From Elusimicrobiota bacterium (lineage in GTDB: Bacteria; Elusimicrobiota; Elusimicrobia; UBA1565; UBA9628), in NCBI GenBank assembly GCA_016212825.1, contig JACRDS010000084.1, forward strand, positions 1 to 51,995: 51,995 nt of DNA, read 5' to 3'. Numbering within the stretch: the first letter of the stretch is position 1; every line of letters starts with the position of its first letter. The notes under the pieces were generated by a model, which saw only the letters and a program-made list of their open reading frames with translations, searched no databases and was not told the origin of the DNA. Below are positions 1 to 8,971 of this stretch, one piece after another. The translations under genes were made by a program, and so were the position numbers.

Positions 1-577
1 CCGGACCGTGGCTGGTGTCGGCGAGGGAAGCGCGCAAGGCCGGCCGCCGGGAGCCGGCCCTGCAGGCGCTGGCCGTGGCCGCGAGCCTGGAACTCGACGC
101 GGCGGCCGCGGACGGGGTGGCGCGGGAGTACTGGGATTTGGGCGAGCACGGCAGGCTCTTCGAGTTCCTGGGCCGGCGCGGGCGGCGGGGGCTGGCGGCC
201 GGATCGTGGCTGGTGTCGGCGAGGGAAGCGCGCAAGGCCGGCCGCCGGGAGCCGGCCCTGCAGGCGCTGGCCGTGGCCGCGAGCCTGGAGCTCGACGCGG
301 CGTCCGCGGACGGGGTGGCGCGGGAGTACTGGGAGCTGGGCGAGCACGGTCGGCTCTCCGAGTTCCTGGGCCGGTGGGGGCGGCGGGGACTGGCGGCCGG
401 GCCGTGGCTGGTGTCGGCGCGGGAAGCGCGCAAGGCCGGCCGCCGGGAGCCGGCCCTGCAGGCGCTGGCCGTGGCCGCGAGCCTGGAGCTCGACGCAGCG
501 GCCGCGGACGGGGTGGCGCGGGAGTACTGGGAGCTGGGCGAGCACGACCAACTTTCCGTGTTCCTGGCGCGGGAGAG
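1..577. repeat. Tandem direct repeat, 198-bp period, about 2.9 copies visible
   Basis: CCGG(A/G)(C/T)CGTGGCTGGTGTCGGCG..GGGAAGCGCGCAAGGCCGGCCGCCGGGAGCCGGCCCTGCAGGCGCTGGCC starts at 1, 199 and 397 with very few differences; copy 3 diverges after ~548. Confidence 0.95.
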
Positions 578-1427
578 CAAAAGGCACGATCTGGATCCCC
601 TGCCTTGGGAAGCGCGCGAGAGAGACGCGCGGCTGGCTGGAAGAGGGGAGGCTGCCCGCTCCGCCGCAGGCTGCGCCCGGGACCTGCGGGCGGCGCGGTT
701 CCAACGTCTGTCTTTGTCGAGGGCCGCCGCGCTGAAGGAGGGGGAGCCGCGGCGGGCCGGCGAGATCCTGGGGCAGATGCTGGCTTGTTGGCCGCGGGAC
801 GGCGGGCTCTGGGCGGAGCTTGGCCGGCTGGCTGCGGAGGTCGGGGCCGGCTCCGTCGTGGATGAGGCCCTGCAGCGGGCGCAGGGCGGCGAGGAGGCGG
901 CGCGCGACCGTGCCGCGGCGATGCGCCTCGTCTCCGATGTCGAGCGCGCCTCCGGCTGGGGCTTCGTCGGGGCGGGGGTCTGGTCGGGCCTGGCCGGCCT
1001 GGCCATGCGGGGAGGCGACGGAGCGCAGGCGCGGCTCTTCCTCCAGAAAGCGGAGGCGGAGGCGGGGGAGGCTCGCGAGCTCCGCGGCATCGCCCTGGCC
1101 TATCAGGACCTGCCTGACCGGGAGGCGGCGCTGCGCGTATGGGACCGCCTCATCTCGCGGCATGTCCCCGCCGAGCCGGAATGGCTCAGCGGCCGGGGGG
1201 TGCTCCAGGCCATGATGGGGAGGCGCGAGCAGGCCTTGACCGACCTGCGCCAGTCCATCGCTTCCGATCCGTCCTTCCTGTCCGCCTATCTGACGCTGGG
1301 TTCGTTGTACGTCGCCCAAGGGGACCGCGCTTCCGCCCGGCGCCTCTACGACCAGGCCTTGAGCCGGAGGGGCGCGGGACCGGAACAGGTCCTGCGGCTC
1401 ATCCGCCAGGAGCGCGAAAAACTTTGA
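3..1427 (+). CDS. TPR/helical-repeat protein, 5' end outside window
   Basis: Open frame runs off the left edge (..GPWLVSAREARK..). Three ~66-aa near-identical repeats are followed by a TPR-like C-terminus (WLSGRGVLQAMMGRREQALTDLRQSIASDPSFLSAYLTLGSLYVAQGDRASARRLYDQAL). Confidence 0.8.
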   Translation, partial: GPWLVSAREARKAGRREPALQALAVAASLELDAAAADGVAREYWDLGEHGRLFEFLGRRGRRGLAAGSWLVSAREARKAGRREPALQALAVAASLELDAASADGVAREYWELGEHGRLSEFLGRWGRRGLAAGPWLVSAREARKAGRREPALQALAVAASLELDAAAADGVAREYWELGEHDQLSVFLARESKRHDLDPLPWEARERDARLAGRGEAARSAAGCARDLRAARFQRLSLSRAAALKEGEPRRAGEILGQMLACWPRDGGLWAELGRLAAEVGAGSVVDEALQRAQGGEEAARDRAAAMRLVSDVERASGWGFVGAGVWSGLAGLAMRGGDGAQARLFLQKAEAEAGEARELRGIALAYQDLPDREAALRVWDRLISRHVPAEPEWLSGRGVLQAMMGRREQALTDLRQSIASDPSFLSAYLTLGSLYVAQGDRASARRLYDQALSRRGAGPEQVLRLIRQEREKL

Positions 1428-1449
1428 GTCCCGGCCCAGAGGGCGTTCG

Positions 1450-1478
1450 TTGACTGGGACCGGGTTTATTGCGAGAAT
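1450..1478 (+). promoter_or_regulatory. Sigma70-like promoter upstream of the GT4 gene
   Basis: TTGACT (1450-1455), 17-nt spacer, GAGAAT (1473-1478). Confidence 0.5.
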
Positions 1479-1505
1479 ACGGCGGAACATCGCCAGGAAC
1501 TGAAG

Positions 1506-2639
1506 TTGATTCCATCTCTATCGGTCTGGATGGTCAGCGCCGGCTTCCATCCCTATGTGGGCGGGGCTGAGAAGCAGGCTTTGGAGCTCTCCGTGGCGCT
1601 GCGCGCCCGCGGCGTCCAGGTCCGGGTCCTGACCCGCCGACTGCCCGGCCTCGCCGAGGCCGAGGAGGTCCACGGCGTGCCGGTGGAGCGCCTCTGGTGC
1701 GCGGGGGAGGGCTTCGTCAACGCGCTCACCTTCATGCTGTCCTTGACCCTGCGGCTCTTCGCGCGGCCGGAGGAATATTCCGCCATCCACGTGCATCTGG
1801 CCGGCTCTCCGGCCCTTCCTGCAGCCTTGGCTGGGCGCCTGCTGGGCAAACGCGTCCTGGTCAAGCTCGGCGGAGGCCGGGGCATCGGCGAACTCGCGGC
1901 ATCGTCCCGCACCGCGGGGGGGCGGATCAAGCTCCGGCTGCTCTCCTGGCTGAAGCCCTGCTTCATGGTCGTGACCAAGGACCTGGCGGAGGAGTGCGCC
2001 CGATTCCTGGGACCCGTGCCGGTGCAGGTGGTCGCCAACGGCGTGGATGCGGCCCGCTACCGTCCGGCCTCCGCGGAAGGCAAGAGGTCCCTGCGCCGCG
2101 AGCTCGGCTGGCCCGAGGGGCTCGGCTTCCTCTACGTGGGGAGGCTCGCCCCGGAGAAGCAGCTGGACAAGTTCCTGTCCGCCTGGAGCCGGGCCGCAGG
2201 CGGCGTCCCGGGATTCGCCGCTTTCGTGGGCGACGGCCCCGAGGGGGAGAAGCTCCGGGTCATCGCCGACGCAAGCCCGCTCAGGGAGCGCATCTTCATC
2301 CTGCCGGCCAGGGAGGCCATCCAGGAAGCTTACGCGGCTGCGGACGTCTTCGTCCTGCCCTCGGTCTCCGAGGGACTCTCCAACGCCCTTCTGGAAGCCA
2401 TGTCCAGCGGGCTCGCGGTCCTGGGCAGCCGCGTGGGCGGGACCGCCGAGGCGGTGGAGGAGGGCCGGACCGGCCTGCTCTTCGCGCCGCAGGATGGAGA
2501 CGAACTCGCCGCCAAGCTCAAGATGTTCCTCGAGGAGCCGGCCTTGGCCGGCCGTCTGGGCGCGGCGGCCCGCGAGAAGGCGGTCGCGGAGTTCACTCTG
2601 GAGCGCACGGCCGAAACCTACGAACGTCTTTACAAATAA
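1506..2639 (+). CDS. Glycosyltransferase family 4 (GT-B)
   Basis: N-terminal GGAEKQALELSVALRARGVQVRVLT; FLYVGRLAPEKQLDKFL; C-terminal DVFVLPSVSEGLSNALLEAMSSGLAVLGSRVGGTAEAV. TTG start. Confidence 0.9.
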   Translation: MIPSLSVWMVSAGFHPYVGGAEKQALELSVALRARGVQVRVLTRRLPGLAEAEEVHGVPVERLWCAGEGFVNALTFMLSLTLRLFARPEEYSAIHVHLAGSPALPAALAGRLLGKRVLVKLGGGRGIGELAASSRTAGGRIKLRLLSWLKPCFMVVTKDLAEECARFLGPVPVQVVANGVDAARYRPASAEGKRSLRRELGWPEGLGFLYVGRLAPEKQLDKFLSAWSRAAGGVPGFAAFVGDGPEGEKLRVIADASPLRERIFILPAREAIQEAYAAADVFVLPSVSEGLSNALLEAMSSGLAVLGSRVGGTAEAVEEGRTGLLFAPQDGDELAAKLKMFLEEPALAGRLGAAAREKAVAEFTLERTAETYERLYK

Positions 2640-2685
2640 GGGGACACCTCACTTAATCCGCCACCGAATTAAGTGAGGTGTCCCC
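2640..2685. repeat. Perfect 18-bp inverted repeat with 10-nt loop (REP-like palindrome / possible bidirectional terminator)
   Basis: GGGGACACCTCACTTAAT-CCGCCACCGA-ATTAAGTGAGGTGTCCCC, flush between TAA (2637-2639, + gene) and the minus-gene stop (2686-2688). Confidence 0.95.
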
Positions 2686-3210
2686 CTAATTCTTGATGAC
2701 CTTGAGGCGGAAGAAGAGGTCCCGGGCCGGAAAGATGAAGGCGAAGTATTTCTCGAACAGGTCGGGCGAGAGCACGGCGATGAGGCGGCCGGGCAGGCAG
2801 AGCAGTCCCAGGCCGAACTCGAGGCGCCGTTCCTCGATCTCGTAGCGCGCCGCGGCATAGTCATAGCGCGCTTCTTTGGTCACGTAGTCCATGGACCGGT
2901 AGCCCATGTGCAGGCAGTGCGTGGGGTCGGTCCAGGAGTTCATGGACGAGTAGTGCGGGGTCCAGACCAGGACCTGGGCGCCGGGCTTAGAGATGCGGTG
3001 GATCTCCTCCATGACCTTGAGGACGTCGCCGAGGTGCTCCAGGATGTGCGAGAGGCGCACCTCGTCGAAGGTCCCGTCCGGGAAAGGCCAGGGGAACCGG
3101 CGCAGGTCATGGACCACGTCCACGCCCGGGCCAGCCACCCGGTCCACGCCCACGGCGCCCGGCGTCTTCTGGGCGCCGCAGCCCAGCTCCAGGATCTTCG
3201 TCTCGGCCAT
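2686..3210 (-). CDS. Class I SAM-dependent methyltransferase (Methyltransf_11-like)
   Basis: KILELGCGAQKTPGAVGVDR; LSHILEHLGDVLKVMEEIHRISKPGAQVLVWTPH. Confidence 0.85.
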   Translation of the reverse strand: MAETKILELGCGAQKTPGAVGVDRVAGPGVDVVHDLRRFPWPFPDGTFDEVRLSHILEHLGDVLKVMEEIHRISKPGAQVLVWTPHYSSMNSWTDPTHCLHMGYRSMDYVTKEARYDYAAARYEIEERRLEFGLGLLCLPGRLIAVLSPDLFEKYFAFIFPARDLFFRLKVIKN

Positions 3211-3220
3211 GGCTCCTATT

Positions 3221-4605
3221 CTAACAAACCTGCGCCAAGCGCGGGGTCTGCGGGGCCGGCCGGCGCTCGGGCAGGCCGCCTTCAGCCGCGGGATCCCAGC
3301 CCTTGATGCTCCAGCGCAGGATGCGTCCCAGGTAGGCGAAGTTCACGGCCGCTGCGTAGGGCAGGCCGCGTGCGCCCAAGGGCCGCAGGGCCTGGCGCCA
3401 GAGCCGGCGCAGGATGCGCCAGGGCTGGTAGAACTCGCGGGTGAGCCAGTCATGGCCCGCCTGCAGGGACTCGGCGGTCATGCGCCGCGGCTGGAAGACC
3501 ACGTGATGGTAGTCGTAGTGGGCCCAGTTGCGGTCCAGGATGCGGCTCGCCATCTCCTTGAAGAAGCGCGTGCCGGGCAGGGGCGTCAGGACCGAGACCT
3601 GGATCATGTCGATCTCAAGTTCGTCGAGCAGGCGCAGGGTCTTGGCGAAGACCCCCGGACCGTCCGCGTCGAAGCCCAGCACCACGCCGGCTTCCACCGC
3701 GATGCCGTTCTGGTGCAGGATCCGGATGCGCGAGCGGTACTCTTCCACTTGATTGAAGCCTTTGTCCACGCTCTCCAGGGCCCGGTCCGAGAAGGTCTCC
3801 AGCCCGACGAAGACTCCCACGCAGCCGGATTCGGCGGCCAGGCGGATGAGCTCCGGGTCGTCCGTGGACTTGAGCGTGACCTGGCTGACCCAGTGCTTGC
3901 GCAGGGGGGCCAGCGCCCGGAACAGGGCCTTGGCGTACTCCGGCTCCGCCGCCAGGGAGTCGTCCACGAGCAGGAAGAACCGCTCGGGGAGGGCCGCGAC
4001 CTCGGCCGCCACCTCTTCCGCGGGTCGGCGCCTCTGGGCCGCGCCGTTGAAGGCCGAGACCGAGCAGAAGGCGCAGGTGTGCGGGCAGCCCCGCGTGGCC
4101 TGCACGGCCTGGACCGTGGCGTAGCTGGTGGTGGCAGCAGCTCCCGGAGCGGCCGGCGCAGTCCCTTGAGGCTGTGCGGGGCCGGGGCTTGGTAGATCCC
4201 GCGCAGGCGCCGGTTGCGGGCGTCTTCCAGGACCTTCTCCCAGACGCCTTCGACCTCGCCGCTCACCACAGCGTCGGCGTGGGCCAGGGCCTCCTGGGGC
4301 CGGAAGGTGGGATGCATGCCGCCCAGGACCACGGGGATGCCCCTGGCGCGGAAAGCGTCGGCCAGCTCGTAGGCGCGCGGCGCCACCGCGGTCATGGCCG
4401 TGATGCCCACCAGGTCGAAGTCATCGTCCCAGGGCACGTCGTCGACCTGCTCGTCGATGACCCGGATCGTGTGCCCCTTCGGGGTGGCGGCAGCCACAGT
4501 GAGCAGGCTCAGCAAGGAGAAGCGGAAGGTCTTGCCGTTGCAGAGCCAGGTCCGCCCTACGTTGCGCCAGCGCCCGCTAGACGGTGCGATGAGCAGGATT
4601 CTCAT
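3221..4605 (-). CDS. Cobalamin-binding-type radical SAM protein, reading frame apparently interrupted by a frameshift
   Basis: N-terminal half (MRILLIAPSSGRWRN..DLVGITAMTAVAPRAYELADAFRARGIPVVLGGMHPTF..) is in the frame of ORF 3604..4623. The radical SAM half (AVQATRGCPHTCAFCSVSAFNG..) is in the frame of ORF 3221..4105. The frames switch around 4124-4140. Confidence 0.75.
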
Positions 4606-4641
4606 GGCATGCCTCCTTGTCATAGGGTTATACGGAGACTT

Positions 4642-4923
4642 TCAGGGCGACGAAAGGGTGCAGGTGGAGGAAGAGACCGGTCCGCCCGGAGCCGCAATCA
4701 CCCCCGCCGGCTCCGGCACCGCAGCCGGCAGGAGGGGCTCCGCGGCGGGAGCGGCGTCGGGCGCCGCCGGGGCGAGCGGCGGGGTCGCGGCGGCCCGGAC
4801 TTCGACCATGGCCGCGGCCAGGGCGGGGGCGAGCATGGACCTGCTGTCGCGGGCCTGGCTGGTCAACAGCCAGGCTGCGCCGGCGATCAGGGCGCAGGAC
4901 ATGAGCGCAGTCTTATGCCTCAT
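4642..4923 (-). CDS. Small Ala/Pro-rich protein with N-terminal hydrophobic segment, unknown function
   Basis: 93-aa ORF MRHKTALMSCALIAGAAWLLTSQ.. immediately after the DUF2339-like gene (4913) with small overlap. Confidence 0.5.
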   Translation of the reverse strand: MRHKTALMSCALIAGAAWLLTSQARDSRSMLAPALAAAMVEVRAAATPPLAPAAPDAAPAAEPLLPAAVPEPAGVIAAPGGPVSSSTCTLSSP

Positions 4924-7159
4924 CGGAGTCCTCCTTGCCCGTGAACCTGACGTAGAGGTACGAAGACGCCACGAGCAGAGCGCCCAGCAGGGTGTAGCTG
5001 AGCACCCGGTAGGGCAGCTCCAGCCCGGTCAGGTCCACGAACAAAGCCTTGGCCACGCAGAGCCCCGCCAAGCCCAGGCCGGGCCAGCGCAGCGCCCGGC
5101 GCCGCAGGACCAGGCCGCCGAAGAGATAGGCACTGGCCAGGCCGGTCCACGCCAAGGTCATGTAGGCTCCGTCGGCCTGCTTGGCGATGTAGAGGGCGGG
5201 CAGGACCAGGCTCAGCAGGGCGAAGAGCTGCTGGCTCCCCGCCTCCTGCCGCCATTCCTGCGCGTCCGCGGCCCAAGGCAGCCAGGTCAAGGGCAGGAGC
5301 CATGAGACGGCGGTGACCCAGAAGACGAGGGCCGCGGCGCGGCCCTCCAGGGCCGAGCTTCCGGCCGGGAAGAGCAGGTAGGACCAGGTCCCGCAGACCG
5401 CGGCCGCCAGCAGGAAGAGGATGGCCTGCCGCCTCAGGCCGGCCGCCACGGGCCTGGCCTGCGGCAGGCGCGAGCGGCCAGCGGCGAGCAGGGCCAGTGC
5501 TGAGCCGCCCATGAGGGGTAGGCGCAGCTGCGGCCGGCTCTCCAAGGCGAAACCACGGGCCGCCACCGCGCTCATGAGCCAGGTCTGCGCGCCGCGCCAG
5601 CCGGCGTATTCCAGGCCCAGGAACTTCCCTTCCGGCGCCTCCCGGCCGAAGACCGCCGTGGCATAGCAGAGCGCGGCGGAGCCGGTGACCAGGCGGGAGG
5701 GGCTCAGCACGCCGAGCCAAGCCGGGTCGGCTCCATAGTCTATACAGAAGCAGTAGAGGCCGGCCGCAGTCTCGACCAGCAGAGCGTGGTCGAGCAGGAA
5801 GCCCGGGCCGAACTGGGCCGCGCCCCATTCCAGGAGCATGCCCAGGGCGAAGAGTGCTGCGGCGAAGGCCGCGGGGGAGAGGCAGGTCCAGGCTCCCAGC
5901 AGGAGGGCGGCCAGGCCCCCGTAGGCCCACGACCGGGTCAACCTCTGGTCCTCCAGGGGCGCGCCGCTGCGCAGGATGGCGAGGGCATAGGCGGAGGCTC
6001 CGAGATAGGTCAAGGAGAGCGCCACGGGAGCGCGCATCGACAGGCCCAGCGGCTGCTGGATGAGCGCATGCAGGAATCCCAGGGCCAGCATGGCCAGGCC
6101 GTATCTCTCGAAGGACCTGCGGTCGAGCCACAGGCCGAGTGACCCCAGGAGGCCGGGCGCCAGGGCCAAGCCCCAGGCGCGCTGAGGCAGGCTGGGCAGG
6201 GCGAAGACTCCGGCGGCCAGCGCCGCCGTGCCGAGCAGGGCCTGGACGTGGCTCAGGGCGGTGTCCGGCGCCGCGCCGCCGCGCGCCGCAGAGAGGCCGG
6301 TGAGCACCGCGGCCAGGGCCAGGAGGCCCGCCGCGGCCTGCCCGGCCCCGAAGGCGTGGACCTGGCCGTAGAAGGTGACGGCGTAGAGCATGGCGCTGAA
6401 GGACAGGGCGGCGTCGACCCAGGGCTCGGGCCGGTCCTCCCGGCGGACGGGGGTGAGCAAGGCGTAGGCGGCGTGGACCACGGCGGCCGCGGCCGCGCTG
6501 CGCCAGAAGTCAGCCCCGGCGCTGCCGTGGAGCACGGGGAGGTAGTTGAGGTAGAAGCCGGCGAGGTTGACGGCGGCGACCTCGGGGCTGTCCATGGGGC
6601 GGACGAGGGATGCCCCGGCCAGGGCCAGCACCGCGCAGACCGTGACGGTCTGCACCCCCAGATGCGTGAGGGCGAAGACGAAGTAGGCGGTCCCGAAGGC
6701 GAACACGGTCAGGAGGCGCGAGCGGGTGTTCAGGCTGTGGCCGATCATGGCGGCGGCCGTCGCGCAGAGGAGCATGACCTCCAGGCCGGTGGAGGCGATG
6801 ACCCGGGAGGCGGGCAGGTAGTGGGCCGCGAAGACCGTGTAGTAGACGAGTATCCAGCCGCCGCCGATCAAGGGGAGGCTGAAGGCCGCGCGGTCGGGTC
6901 TGCGGATGAGGCATTCACCTAGGGAGACCAAGGCCAGGCCCGAGACCAGCCCGATGGCGAGCTTGCCTGCGGGGCTGGCGAGGCCGTGGGTGTATTTCAG
7001 GAAGAAGGCGCCGCCCAGCACGATGAGGAGCATGCCCACATAGTTGAGGAGCTTCTCGCCGATGAGGCGTTCGGCCCCGCCTTTCCGAGCCGCGTCCATC
7101 CAGGCTTCGGAGAGGCCGGCGATGGCGCCGCTCAGCGCGGGTCTCTTGGTCGTCTCCAT
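4913..7159 (-). CDS. Multi-pass membrane protein, DUF2339-like
   Basis: 748 aa, many TM segments; GEKLLNYVGMLLIVLGGAFFLKYTHGLASPAGKLAIGLVSGLALVSLGECLIRR resembles DUF2339. SD AAGGAGG upstream of ATG. Confidence 0.75.
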   Translation of the reverse strand: METTKRPALSGAIAGLSEAWMDAARKGGAERLIGEKLLNYVGMLLIVLGGAFFLKYTHGLASPAGKLAIGLVSGLALVSLGECLIRRPDRAAFSLPLIGGGWILVYYTVFAAHYLPASRVIASTGLEVMLLCATAAAMIGHSLNTRSRLLTVFAFGTAYFVFALTHLGVQTVTVCAVLALAGASLVRPMDSPEVAAVNLAGFYLNYLPVLHGSAGADFWRSAAAAAVVHAAYALLTPVRREDRPEPWVDAALSFSAMLYAVTFYGQVHAFGAGQAAAGLLALAAVLTGLSAARGGAAPDTALSHVQALLGTAALAAGVFALPSLPQRAWGLALAPGLLGSLGLWLDRRSFERYGLAMLALGFLHALIQQPLGLSMRAPVALSLTYLGASAYALAILRSGAPLEDQRLTRSWAYGGLAALLLGAWTCLSPAAFAAALFALGMLLEWGAAQFGPGFLLDHALLVETAAGLYCFCIDYGADPAWLGVLSPSRLVTGSAALCYATAVFGREAPEGKFLGLEYAGWRGAQTWLMSAVAARGFALESRPQLRLPLMGGSALALLAAGRSRLPQARPVAAGLRRQAILFLLAAAVCGTWSYLLFPAGSSALEGRAAALVFWVTAVSWLLPLTWLPWAADAQEWRQEAGSQQLFALLSLVLPALYIAKQADGAYMTLAWTGLASAYLFGGLVLRRRALRWPGLGLAGLCVAKALFVDLTGLELPYRVLSYTLLGALLVASSYLYVRFTGKEDSDEA

Positions 7160-7213
7160 GGCATGCCTCCTTGTTATTGGTTTATATATGAACTAATAGA
7201 CACGAAAAAACGC

Positions 7214-7699
7214 TCAGCCCTGGGGAGACCCCCGGCGCAGGCGGCGGCGCAACGCCTCCAGGATCCGGCACAGGACGGCCCGGTCCGCGGGGGGGATGGC
7301 GCCGGCGAGCTCCTCGACGTGGCGCATGTAGACCTTCTCGGCTTCGACCAGGATCTTGAACCCTTTCGGGGTCAGACGCACGCGCTTGACCCGGCGGTCC
7401 TCGGGGTCCGCCGCGCGCTCCACGAGCTTGGCGGCTTCCATGCGGTCTAGGAGCCCGGTGACGTTGGAGCGGTTGACCACGAGCATGCGCCCCAGCGACT
7501 GGTGGTCCGGGCCGGGCTCGCGGGACTGGTAGCGCAGGAGCATGAGGATGTTGAGCTGGGAGCGGGTGAGGCCGAAGCGGGCCAGCAGGCGGTCGGCCTC
7601 CTTCTCCAGCATCTGGGCCGCGAGCACGACGCTGAGCAGGAGCTCATGATCCTCGGACACGATCTTGTGGGGGAGTCCCAGCTCGTCCTTGAGTCCCAT
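7214..7699 (-). CDS. MarR-family transcriptional regulator
   Basis: LLARFGLTRSQLNILMLLRYQ..GRMLVVNRSNVTGLLDRMEAAKLVERAADPEDRRVKRVRLTPKG, a winged-helix MarR pattern. Confidence 0.88.
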   Translation of the reverse strand: MGLKDELGLPHKIVSEDHELLLSVVLAAQMLEKEADRLLARFGLTRSQLNILMLLRYQSREPGPDHQSLGRMLVVNRSNVTGLLDRMEAAKLVERAADPEDRRVKRVRLTPKGFKILVEAEKVYMRHVEELAGAIPPADRAVLCRILEALRRRLRRGSPQG

Positions 7700-7786
7700 G
7701 GCACCCTCTCTGTTGCTACATGAATTGTACACTACTAAACTAATATTGTCAAGACCCACGGGGGCCTACTTGGTATCATTCATATG

Positions 7787-8971
7787 ATGGGTCGCATCCT
7801 GGGACTGCCCCTGCTGAGGGATCACCATTCGCACGTCTCCCTTTACGCGGCGCTGGAGGGGTGTCCCACCCTCCTGGGCCTTTCTAAGGAAGAGGCGCTG
7901 AGGCTCCTGCGAGCCCTGCCGGGGGAGGGGCTCTCCATCGTCCTGGGCTGGTACAGCGCCAAGCTGAGCTTCACGCCGCAGGAGCTGTCCTCCCTGCCGC
8001 CGGTCGTCATCCTCAACAATAGTCTGCACGGGATGCTGCTTTCGGTCCGGGCCAAGGAAAGGCTGCGGCCCACGGACCCGGAGCTGGTGGAGCGGCATGC
8101 GGAGGTGGAGTGGTGTGAGCGGCATCTGGCCGAGGTGCTGACGCTCTACAGCCGGTTGGCCAGCCCTTCGGTCGTGAAGATGGCGGCCTTGACGCGGCGT
8201 CTGGAGGCAGCGGGCGTGGGCGCGGCGGAGGACATGCTCATTCTGGACGAGCGGTCTTTGGATGTGGTCGGGAGGGACACGCTCTGCTGGGCTGACCCGG
8301 GGATATGGCAAGGCATGAGCGCGAAGGGGCGCTGCAGGGTGCACGGCTTCAAGCTGTTCCTGGACGGGGCGCTGGCCATGCGCACCGCGGCGCTGAGCGA
8401 GCCGTATCTGCAGGGGGGGGACGGCCTGCTCCTCTATGGGGACAAGGCGCTGGAGGAGAAGCTGGCGGGTCTGGTCCCGCACCAGAAGCCGGTCGCCATC
8501 CACGCCATAGGCGGCCGGGCCATTTCCCAGGCATTGGCTGTCCTTGAGAAGCTGCGGCTGCCGTGCGTGCGGCTCGAGCATGCGCAGTTCATCGACGAGG
8601 CCCAGGCGCGCCGGGCCAAAGACCTGGGTCTGGTCTTGTGCATGCAGCCGAACTTCAGCGTGGAGAGCCGGGACTACGCGGACCGGCTCCCGGAGAGCCA
8701 CCTGCACAGCCTCAATCCCTTCCGCATGCTCATCGACACGGTCGGCTTCCAGCCGGGCCGGGACCTGCTCTTCGGCTCGGATGGGATGCCGCACGGCGCC
8801 GAGGCCGCGTGGCAATGGGGGTTGTTCCCTCTGCACGAGGGGCAGAGGCTCTCTTCCGAGGAGCTGTCCCTGGGCTACGGCCCGTCCGCGCCCGGGACCG
8901 GGGCGTTCCAGCTCTCGATCGATGAGGGCCGCCGGCTGGTCAAGACGGTCAGCCGCCGTGATAGGTCTTGA
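7787..8971 (+). CDS. Amidohydrolase family protein (YtcJ-like)
   Basis: LRDHHSHVSLYA metal motif; VAIHAIGGRAISQAL; VRLEHAQFID; LLFGSDGMPHGAEAAWQWGLF. Adjacent ATG at 7784 is also possible. Confidence 0.8.
   Translation: MGRILGLPLLRDHHSHVSLYAALEGCPTLLGLSKEEALRLLRALPGEGLSIVLGWYSAKLSFTPQELSSLPPVVILNNSLHGMLLSVRAKERLRPTDPELVERHAEVEWCERHLAEVLTLYSRLASPSVVKMAALTRRLEAAGVGAAEDMLILDERSLDVVGRDTLCWADPGIWQGMSAKGRCRVHGFKLFLDGALAMRTAALSEPYLQGGDGLLLYGDKALEEKLAGLVPHQKPVAIHAIGGRAISQALAVLEKLRLPCVRLEHAQFIDEAQARRAKDLGLVLCMQPNFSVESRDYADRLPESHLHSLNPFRMLIDTVGFQPGRDLLFGSDGMPHGAEAAWQWGLFPLHEGQRLSSEELSLGYGPSAPGTGAFQLSIDEGRRLVKTVSRRDRS

Noticed and set aside
1-577. CRISPR-like array
   Set aside because: Contiguous 198-bp coding tandem repeats without spacers; no cas genes seen.
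8-865. 285-aa frame across the left-edge repeats as an alternative protein
   Set aside because: Open because the 198-bp period is a multiple of 3 and GC-rich; the 3..1427 frame continues into a coherent TPR domain.
2993-4195. 400-aa plus-strand ORF
   Set aside because: Antisense to the methyltransferase and radical SAM genes.
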